45,812 nt of DNA from JAFASC01 sp036265935 (GTDB lineage Bacteria; Pseudomonadota; Alphaproteobacteria; Rhizobiales; Beijerinckiaceae). Of the stretch, positions 16,751-23,225 are shown in pieces. Position 1 is the stretch's first letter. Each line of letters starts with the position of its first letter. The notes under the pieces were generated by a model. It saw only the letters and a list, made by a program, of their open reading frames with translations, had not been told where the DNA came from and searched no databases. Made by a program: the position numbers and the translations under genes. The stretch covers positions 1-45,812 of the forward strand of contig DATAOB010000114.1 in assembly GCA_036265935.1 (NCBI GenBank), read 5' to 3'.

Positions 16751-17811
16751 TTCCTGCCGCCCTTGCGTGCGCCTTTTCGCGAGGCTTTCTTTGCCGCAGT
16801 CTTTTTCGTCGCGCCTTTCTTTGTCGCTGCTTTCTTTGCGGTCGGTTTTTTCGCTGTCGATTTTTTCGCAGGCGCCTTTCTCGCCGCCGTCTTCTTCGCC
16901 GGCGCCTTCTTTGCCGCCGCCTTCTTCGTGGCGGCGCGCTTGCGCGTCGCGGCTTTGCTCGCCACGGGCTTCCGCGGAGGCTTGCGGCCGGCGGCATGAC
17001 GCGGCGGCACGCGAGGTGCCGGGCCGACTTCCCGCGCGGTCAAGAAGTCAATGACCGCTTGGTTGAACGCGTCCGCCTGCTCGATATTGGAGAGATGCGC
17101 GGCTTCCAGCGTCACGATGCGGGCGCCGGGAATCGCGTTGGCGATATGTCTGCCCATTTCCGGCGGCGTCGCGGGGTCGCGTGAGCCGACGACGACAAGC
17201 ACCGGATTGGTCACCGCACGGATCGACTCGCGCTGATCCATGTCGCGAATCGCGCTGCACGACGCTGCGTAACCATGCGCCGGCGTCGTGTGCAGCATGC
17301 GCACGATCTTCTGCACAATTGCGGGCTCGCGTTTGCGGAATTCCGGCGTGAACCAGCGCTCGATGACGCCCGGCGTCAGCTCCTCCATGCCTTTGTCCAT
17401 CGCGGTGCGAATGCGCTGGTTCCATAAGTCCGGCGGCGGCATATGCGAGCCGGTATTGGCGAGCACGGCACGCCCGATACGCTCCGGCGCGTGCGTCAGA
17501 AGCCACTGGCCGATCATGCCGCCTTTCGAGAGTCCGATCCAATGCACCTGATCGAGCTCGAGCGCATCCATGATGGCGAGCGCATCGCGTCCGAGCTCTT
17601 CGATCGAATAAGGTCCATCCGGCGCGCCGCTTTTGCCGTGGCCCCGCGAATCGTAGCGGATGACGCGAAAGTGCTTCGTCAGTTCGGGGATCTGCGGATC
17701 CCACATATGCAGATTGGTGCCGAGCGAGTTCGACAGCATCAGCGGCGGCGCGTTCTCCGGCCCGTCGAGCGTAACGTTGAACTCGACCCCGTACCGTTCG
17801 AATTGCGGCAT
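16747..17811 (-). CDS. pcaD: 3-oxoadipate enol-lactonase with histone H1-like tail
   Basis: Residues 1-260 are an alpha/beta-hydrolase of PcaD type: nucleophile S95 in GLSKGG, acid D211 in GSRDPATPP, H239 in AAHLSN, plus YDSRGHGKS and NTGSHM. It hydrolyses beta-ketoadipate enol-lactone to beta-ketoadipate. Residues from about 265 to 354 form a tail of Lys, Ala, Thr, Pro and Arg with AAKK/PAKK repeats. From 271 on I count 26 Lys, 9 Arg and no acidic residue, the composition of bacterial histone H1-like domains. The usual PcaD ends near 260, so the tail is an addition of about 90 residues. The tail frame is continuous with the enzyme and codes sensibly to a stop that overlaps pcaC. Its function is unknown; DNA, RNA or polyphosphate binding is possible. 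Confidence 0.92.
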   Translation of the reverse strand: MPQFERYGVEFNVTLDGPENAPPLMLSNSLGTNLHMWDPQIPELTKHFRVIRYDSRGHGKSGAPDGPYSIEELGRDALAIMDALELDQVHWIGLSKGGMIGQWLLTHAPERIGRAVLANTGSHMPPPDLWNQRIRTAMDKGMEELTPGVIERWFTPEFRKREPAIVQKIVRMLHTTPAHGYAASCSAIRDMDQRESIRAVTNPVLVVVGSRDPATPPEMGRHIANAIPGARIVTLEAAHLSNIEQADAFNQAVIDFLTAREVGPAPRVPPRHAAGRKPPRKPVASKAATRKRAATKKAAAKKAPAKKTAARKAPAKKSTAKKPTAKKAATKKGATKKTAAKKASRKGARKGGRK

Positions 17812-17978
17812 GTGTTGCCCCCTCCTCGTATCCGCCTGTTGCTCGTGCGCTCGTCAACGCGCGAGGCACACTAGCGTTCTCTCCTGCCGCCGCAAGCAGA
17901 GACGATTGCCCCTGACGCGGCGCCGCCTCTCGCCTATATGAGGCGCGGGAGGCGCGGGTCTCCCTCGAAGGAAAAGGA

Positions 17979-18956
17979 ATGCAGACACAGCACGGGACAG
18001 ACGCCGCGAGCACCCCGGAGCGGAAACCCGCTGCCATACCGGAGTCGATCGACGAAACGCTCGACCTGCTCGGGCGCGCCGATTATGTCGCCGACCGGGC
18101 GCTCGCGACCGTTCTGTTCCTGGCGCTGCGGCTCGGCCGCCCGCTCTTCCTCGAAGGCGAGGCCGGAGTCGGCAAGACCGAAATCGCCAAGGTCTTGGCG
18201 AAATCGCTTCAGCGCCAGCTGATCCGCCTGCAATGTTACGAGGGCCTCGACGTCGCCGCCGCCGTCTACGAGTGGAACTACGCCGCGCAGATGATGGCGA
18301 TAAGGCTCGCTGAGGCATCGGGCGAAATCGATCGCGAGCGGCTCGAGCACGACATCTTTTCGCAGCGTTATCTCATCGAGCGGCCGCTTTTGCAGGCGCT
18401 GGAGCCGTCGCCGTCCGGCGCGCCGATCCTGCTCATCGACGAACTCGATCGCACCGACGAAGCCTTCGAAGCTTTTCTGCTCGAAATCCTCTCGGACTAT
18501 CAGGTTACCATTCCCGAGCTCGGCACGATTCACGCCGATAAGCCGCCGATCGTCATCATTACCTCGAACCGCACGCGCGAAATCCACGACGCGCTGAAGC
18601 GCCGCTGCCTCTATCATTGGGTTGGCTATCCCGATCTGCAGCGCGAGCTGGCGATTGTCGCCGCCCGCGCGCCGAATGCGCCGAAGCGGCTGACGCAAGA
18701 GCTTGTCGCGTTTGTGCAGAAATTGCGCAATCAGGATCTGTTCAAATCGCCGGGCGTCGCCGAGACGCTCGACTGGGCTTCGGCCTTGGTCGAGCTCGAC
18801 GCGGTCGCGCTCGATCCGGCGCTCGTCTCCGACACGCTCGGCGTGCTGCTCAAATACCAGGACGACATCGCCAAGATCGAAGGCGCGAAGGCAAAGCAGC
18901 TCGTCGACGAAGTGCAGTCGGAACTGCGCGCGCATGCCGTGGCCGCGGGCGCGTGA
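17979..18956 (+). CDS. coxD: MoxR-type AAA+ ATPase, CoxD-like
   Basis: The 325-residue AAA+ protein has Walker A LEGEAGVGKTE (K66), Walker B ILLIDELDR, sensor 1 IITSNRTREI and arginine finger region ALKRRCLYHW. It has the particular CoxD features RLQCYEGLDVAAAVYEWNY and YPDLQRELAIV. In carboxidotrophs CoxD is a membrane-linked chaperone needed to build the copper/molybdenum active site of CO dehydrogenase, working with the VWA protein CoxE. The next gene encodes just such a protein and overlaps it by four bases. AAGGA precedes the ATG. It is divergent from pcaD across 167 bp. Confidence 0.92.
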   Translation: MQTQHGTDAASTPERKPAAIPESIDETLDLLGRADYVADRALATVLFLALRLGRPLFLEGEAGVGKTEIAKVLAKSLQRQLIRLQCYEGLDVAAAVYEWNYAAQMMAIRLAEASGEIDRERLEHDIFSQRYLIERPLLQALEPSPSGAPILLIDELDRTDEAFEAFLLEILSDYQVTIPELGTIHADKPPIVIITSNRTREIHDALKRRCLYHWVGYPDLQRELAIVAARAPNAPKRLTQELVAFVQKLRNQDLFKSPGVAETLDWASALVELDAVALDPALVSDTLGVLLKYQDDIAKIEGAKAKQLVDEVQSELRAHAVAAGA

Positions 18957-20200
18957 CAACGGCCCGCCAATACGACGATGACGATCGCGAGCCGGCGGCG
19001 ATCGGCTCAGGAAAACTCGCACAAAATATTCTGCATTTTGCCCGTGCGCTGCGTGAGGCGGGCCTGCCGGTTGGGCCGGGCAGCGTCGTCGATGCCATTC
19101 GCGCGGTCGAAGCCGCCGGCATCGGCACGCGCGAGGATTTCCGCGCCACGCTCCATGCGGTGTTCGTTAAGAAGCACGAACATTCCGTCATCTTCGATCA
19201 GGCGTTCGCGATCTTTTGGCGCCGCCGCGGCTACATGGAAAAGCTGATCGGCTTGATGTCGCCCGTCGCCGACCCGAAGACGCAGGCGCCGAAACCAAAA
19301 GCCGGCGCTGCCCGCGTTTCTGACGCGCTGATGAAGCAGCGTCCGCAGCCGAAGCCCGAGCAGGCGCTCGAAGTCGACACGCGTTTCACGACATCGATGG
19401 TCGAGCGGCTGCAGAATAAAGATTTTGCCCAGATGAGCGCGGCGGAAATCGCCGCGGCCGAGCAGGCGATCGCCAAACTGCGCCTCGGTGACGAGACGGT
19501 AGCGACGCGGCGCTTTCGTCCGCATCCGCATCGCGATCGCATCGACATGCGGCGCATGATGCGATCGTCGCTCCGCGCCGGCGGCGCCTGGATCTCGCTG
19601 GCGTTCCGCGAACCGGCGGAGCGGCATCGCCCGATCGTGGCGATCTGCGACATTTCCGGCTCGATGAGCGACTACACGCGCATTTTCCTGCATTTTTTGC
19701 ATGCGCTGACCGAGCAGCGCCGCCGCGTCGCGACCTTCCTGTTCGGCACGCGGCTCACCAACATCACCCGCGCGCTGCAATCGAAGGACATCGACGAGGC
19801 GCTGGCGAAATGCTCGGCGGGCGTGAAGGATTGGTCGGGCGGCACCCGCATCGCCGCCTCGCTGCACGTCTTCAACCGCGACTGGTCGCGCCGCGTGCTC
19901 GGCCAGGGCGCGATCGTGCTCTTGTTCACCGACGGGCTCGAGCGCGAGGGGCTTGAAGACCTGCCGCGCGAATTGGAGCGCCTGCGCAAATCCTGCCGGC
20001 GGCTGATCTGGGTCAATCCGCTCTTGCGCTACGCGGATTTCGAGGCCAAGGCCTCGGGTATTCGCGCCATCCTGCCGTTTGTCGACGAGTTCCGGCCGAT
20101 CCATAATCTCACTTCGATGGCCGAATTGGTCGAAGCGCTGGGGCACGAAGGTTCATTGGGCCGCGCCGATCCGAAGCTTTGGCTGAAGCGCGCCGCGTAA
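18953..20200 (+). CDS. coxE: VWA-domain protein, CoxE-like
   Basis: The 415-residue protein starts at GTG 18953, overlapping coxD by GTGA. The N-terminal helical part (about 20-105) has LPVGPGSVVDAIRAVEAAGI. A Pro/Lys-rich linker follows, then the VWA (CoxE) domain with the MIDAS motif CDISGSMS (D233, S235, S237), LFGTRLTNITRAL, WSGGTRIAASL and FTDGLER. MoxR/VWA pairs act as metal- or ATP-dependent chaperones; CoxDE mature molybdenum hydroxylases. Coupling to coxD supports a joint complex. Confidence 0.92.
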   Translation: MTTARQYDDDDREPAAIGSGKLAQNILHFARALREAGLPVGPGSVVDAIRAVEAAGIGTREDFRATLHAVFVKKHEHSVIFDQAFAIFWRRRGYMEKLIGLMSPVADPKTQAPKPKAGAARVSDALMKQRPQPKPEQALEVDTRFTTSMVERLQNKDFAQMSAAEIAAAEQAIAKLRLGDETVATRRFRPHPHRDRIDMRRMMRSSLRAGGAWISLAFREPAERHRPIVAICDISGSMSDYTRIFLHFLHALTEQRRRVATFLFGTRLTNITRALQSKDIDEALAKCSAGVKDWSGGTRIAASLHVFNRDWSRRVLGQGAIVLLFTDGLEREGLEDLPRELERLRKSCRRLIWVNPLLRYADFEAKASGIRAILPFVDEFRPIHNLTSMAELVEALGHEGSLGRADPKLWLKRAA

Positions 20201-20265
20201 AAAGCGCCCGCCTTTTAGACGGTAGTGCAAGTGCTGCCATTGCTTTTCACGGCTGCGCATTCTCG

Positions 20266-20356
20266 CCGGGCAGGTCCATCTTGCGTCAAGGATCGCGAAG
20301 TGACCGCCTTCGGCGGCGCCGGCAGAGCCGGCGTCCTTGACGGAAGATGGCCGCCC
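20266..20356. repeat. Imperfect inverted-repeat element between coxE and the XdhC genes
   Basis: CCATCTTGCGTCAAGGA (20276-20292) faces TCCTTGACGGAAGATGG (20334-20350) with one mismatch. The arms extend outward to GCCGGGC (from 20266) and GCCCGGC (to 20356). The interior holds GCCGGC-type small palindromes. It lies in the 239-bp gap that separates coxE from the next gene of the same strand, so it may interrupt or attenuate the operon. It looks like a non-coding mobile or REP-like repeat; I see no transposase. Confidence 0.75.
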
Positions 20357-20439
20357 GGCACACTCGCCGCCAAGAAGTAATGGCGGAATGGCAATAGACC
20401 GCCTACCTACAAAGAACTGAAACGTTCAGGGCAAACGCG

Positions 20440-20763
20440 ATGCTCACCACAGACGAAGATATCCTCGCCAAGGCCGAGGACTGGCGCAAAGCCGGCAAGG
20501 GCGTCGCCATCGCCACCGTCGTCGACACCTGGGGCTCGGCGCCGCGCCCGGTCGGCAGCCATCTCGTCATCGACGAGGCCGGAAATTTTTTCGGCTCGGT
20601 CTCCGGCGGTTGCGTCGAGGGCGAGGTCGTCACCGAAGCGCTCGACGTGATCGAGGCAGGCAAGCCGAAAATGCTGGAATTCGGCGTCGCCGACGAGACG
20701 GCGTGGCGCGCCGGGCTCTCCTGCGGCGGCCGCATCGCCGTTTACGTCGAGAAGGTCGACTGA
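20440..20763 (+). CDS. XdhC/CoxI family protein, N-terminal half
   Basis: The 107-residue protein corresponds to the N-terminal XdhC/CoxI domain: IATVVDTWGSAPRPVGSHLVI, GSVSGGCVEGEVV and GLSCGGRIAVYVE. XdhC proteins bind molybdenum cofactor, help to sulfurate it, and insert it into xanthine dehydrogenase-type enzymes. In many bacteria this domain is fused to a Rossmann domain; here the Rossmann half is the next gene and starts at the base after this stop. A small CTGAA-acg-TTCAG hairpin (20417-20429) lies just upstream of the ATG, and no strong ribosome site is seen. Confidence 0.9.
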   Translation: MLTTDEDILAKAEDWRKAGKGVAIATVVDTWGSAPRPVGSHLVIDEAGNFFGSVSGGCVEGEVVTEALDVIEAGKPKMLEFGVADETAWRAGLSCGGRIAVYVEKVD

Positions 20764-21468
20764 ATGCGCCTCGATCTGCTCAGCGCGCTCAACGAGGAAC
20801 GCCGCGCGCGGCGCGCGGCGGTTCTCGTGACCGATCTCGCCGACGGCAGCCAACGCCTGGTGCGCGCCACGGAGATCGAGCGCGATCCACTTGCTGATGC
20901 ACTCGACGAGCGGCTGCGCATGGGCAAAAGCGGCACGATCGGGCTGAGTGGCAAACGCTATTTTCTGACGGTGCAGGCGCCGCCGGCGCGGCTGATCGCA
21001 GTCGGCGCCGTGCATGTGAGCCAGGCGCTTGCGCCGATGGCAAAGCTCGCAGGCTTCGACGTGACGATCGTCGATCCGCGCACCGCCTTTGCGACCCCCG
21101 AACGCTTCCCGGATGTGCGCGTCATCGCCGAATGGCCGGAGAAAGTGCTGCCGGAGATTGGACTCGATCGCTACACCGCCATCGCGCTCTTGACTCACGA
21201 TCCCAAGATCGACGATCCCGCGCTGAACCTCGCGCTCAAAGCCGAGTGCTTTTATGTCGGCGCGCTCGGCTCGAAGAAGACGCATGCGAAACGCGTGGAG
21301 CGGCTCGCCGCTGCCGGTCTGAGCGCGCAAGCATCCCGCATTCACGCGCCGATCGGGCTCGATATCGGTGCCGTCAGCCCGGCGGAGATCGCCGTGTCGA
21401 TTCTCGGCGAGATCGTGCTCTCCCTACGCAAGAAGCCGCTGCGCAGCGAAAAGGATCGCGCCGCTTGA
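20764..21468 (+). CDS. XdhC/CoxI family protein, Rossmann half
   Basis: The 234-residue protein contains the C-terminal XdhC Rossmann domain (about 75-215): LIAVGAVHVSQALAPMAKLAGF, TIVDPRTAFATPERFP, LLTHDPKIDDPAL, YVGALGSKKTHAKR and GLDIGAVSPAEIAVSI. The usual GAGHVA nucleotide-binding turn is GAVHVS here, with Val83 replacing the second Gly. It starts one base after the first half stops, so both should act together as a Mo-cofactor chaperone. The following molybdopterin-binding gene overlaps its stop. Confidence 0.9.
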   Translation: MRLDLLSALNEERRARRAAVLVTDLADGSQRLVRATEIERDPLADALDERLRMGKSGTIGLSGKRYFLTVQAPPARLIAVGAVHVSQALAPMAKLAGFDVTIVDPRTAFATPERFPDVRVIAEWPEKVLPEIGLDRYTAIALLTHDPKIDDPALNLALKAECFYVGALGSKKTHAKRVERLAAAGLSAQASRIHAPIGLDIGAVSPAEIAVSILGEIVLSLRKKPLRSEKDRAA

Positions 21469-22499
21469 AATTCGGTCCGGTCGCCGTTGCCGATGCGATC
21501 GGCGGCATTGTTGCCCACGCAATCCGCCAACCCGGCCTGACGCTGCGTAAAGGCGATCGGCTAGGCGAGCCGCAGATCGCATTGCTGCGCGAAGCCGGCG
21601 TCGAAAACGTTATCGTCGCGCAGCTGGAACCTGGCGATATCGGCGAAGACGAAGCCGCGTCGCGGCTTGCGCAAAAAGTTGCCGGGGATCATGTGCGCAT
21701 CGATCCGCCGTTCACCGGCCGCGCCAATCTTTTTGCCGAGGCAGCGGGCGTGCTCCTCGCCGACGCCGCGGCCATCGATCGCATCAATGCGCGCGACGAA
21801 CGCATCACCTTGGCGACGCTGCCGCCGATGCGCCGCGTTGTCGAAGGCGAGATGATCGCGACGGTAAAAATCATTCCGTTTGCCGTGCCGGAGGATGCGC
21901 TGTCGCAAGCGATCGCAGCGGCAAGCGGCTTCAAGATTGCGGTCGCGCCGTTCCGCGGCATGCGGGTCGGTGTCGTCTCGACGCTGCTGCCGGGATTGAA
22001 ACCATCCACCGTGACAAAGACGCTGCGCATTTTACGCGAGCGTCTATCGCATTCGGGCTCGTCGGTCGCGAGCGAGCGTGAAGTGCCGCATGAGACGAAC
22101 GCGCTTGCCGAGGCGATCGCGCAGGTCGATCCGGAGTTCGACCTTGTCATCGTCTTTGGCGCGTCAGCAATCACCGACCGCCGCGACGTCATTCCCGCCG
22201 CAATCGAATCCGCCGGCGGCACGATCGAGCAGTTCGGCATGCCCGTCGATCCCGGCAATCTCCTGCTGCTTGGCAAGACCCGTTCCGGCAAGACGGTGCT
22301 CGGCGCGCCGGGGTGCGCGCGTTCGCCGAAGGAGAACGGCTTTGACTGGGTGCTCGACCGCCTCCTCGCCGATGTTCCCGTGACGCCGCAGGACATCCGC
22401 CGCATGGGCGCCGGCGGGCTGCTCATGGAGATTGTCTCGCGTCCGCAGCCGCGCGGCGGCGAAGCGCCGCAGCCTGAGAGCGACAACGGCGATGAGTGA
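21465..22499 (+). CDS. Molybdopterin-binding (MoCF) domain protein
   Basis: I start at TTG 21465, whose TTGA overlaps the previous stop and which opens with KFGPVAVADAIGGIVAHAIR, the known beginning of this family. The 344-residue protein has a MoeA-like N-terminal portion and a MoCF/MogA-type domain from about residue 165: GVVSTLLPGLKPSTVTKTLR, LVIVFGASAITDRRDVIPAA, PVDPGNLLLLGK and GAPGCARSPKENGFDWVLDR. It should bind molybdopterin or Mo-cofactor. In many alphaproteobacteria this domain is fused to a MobA/MocA-like transferase, which here is the next, overlapping gene. Confidence 0.87.
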   Translation: MKFGPVAVADAIGGIVAHAIRQPGLTLRKGDRLGEPQIALLREAGVENVIVAQLEPGDIGEDEAASRLAQKVAGDHVRIDPPFTGRANLFAEAAGVLLADAAAIDRINARDERITLATLPPMRRVVEGEMIATVKIIPFAVPEDALSQAIAAASGFKIAVAPFRGMRVGVVSTLLPGLKPSTVTKTLRILRERLSHSGSSVASEREVPHETNALAEAIAQVDPEFDLVIVFGASAITDRRDVIPAAIESAGGTIEQFGMPVDPGNLLLLGKTRSGKTVLGAPGCARSPKENGFDWVLDRLLADVPVTPQDIRRMGAGGLLMEIVSRPQPRGGEAPQPESDNGDE

Positions 22500-23130
22500 G
22501 GTCGCCGCGATCATTCTTGCCGCCGGGCGCAGCACGCGTTTTGCCGGAGATCAACCGGGCGCGACAAAGCTTGTTGCCGATTTGCACGGAAAGCCGCTCG
22601 TGCGCCATGTCGCGGATGCGGCGCTCGCCTCACATGCGCGGCCGGTGATCGTCGTCACCGGACATGCGCGCGATCGGGTGGAAGAGGCCCTTTCGGACCT
22701 ACCTCTCACGTTCGTCCACAACAAAGATTACGCGACCGGCCTGGCGGGTTCGCTGCGGACCGGCATCGCCGCTGTTCCGCAGACGGCCTCCGGCGCAATC
22801 GTCCTTCTTGCCGATATGCCGCTCGTCACGAGCAATTTGCTCGATGAGCTCGTTGCCCGCTTCGGGCAAAATCCGAAGGCGGATGCGATCGTGCCGGTAA
22901 TACAGGCTCGTCGCGGCAATCCGGTCCTGCTCGCCCGCTCGCTGTTTCCATCCGTGGCGCACCTCACCGGCGATGAAGGCGCACGCCGGCTCCTGCAGGA
23001 GCCACGGCTCCGGGTGATCGAAGTCGCGGTTGCCGGCGAGGGCGCGCGGATCGACATCGACACCGCGGACCAACTCGCCATCGTGCGACAGCAAGCCGGG
23101 GATGCGACCAGCGGTGCGACTACAAGATAG
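22492..23130 (+). CDS. MocA-like molybdenum cofactor nucleotidyltransferase
   Basis: The 212-residue nucleotidyltransferase of the MobA/MocA family shows AAIILAAGRSTRFAG (NTP loop), TKLVADLHGKPLVRHVADA, LLADMPLVTSNLLDEL (metal Asp) and RRGNPVLLARSLFP. Such enzymes attach CMP (MocA) or GMP (MobA) to molybdopterin; CO dehydrogenase/xanthine dehydrogenase-type enzymes in bacteria use the CMP form, so cytidylyl transfer is the better guess. The start overlaps the previous gene by eight bases in another frame. It is the last gene of the molybdenum block. Confidence 0.88.
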   Translation: MSEVAAIILAAGRSTRFAGDQPGATKLVADLHGKPLVRHVADAALASHARPVIVVTGHARDRVEEALSDLPLTFVHNKDYATGLAGSLRTGIAAVPQTASGAIVLLADMPLVTSNLLDELVARFGQNPKADAIVPVIQARRGNPVLLARSLFPSVAHLTGDEGARRLLQEPRLRVIEVAVAGEGARIDIDTADQLAIVRQQAGDATSGATTR

Positions 23131-23225
23131 CCGCAATCTGCTAGAAGGCTGGTCGGGGTTTTGCAGGGAGCGCGCTGCAGAATCCTCCGTATCTGCACTA
23201 TGTGCAGGGTGACCCGGAGAGCGGA

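Noticed and set aside
20201..20439. An insertion sequence in the coxE-xdhC gap
   Set aside because: The gap has inverted arms but is far too short for a transposase and contains no open frame of interest.
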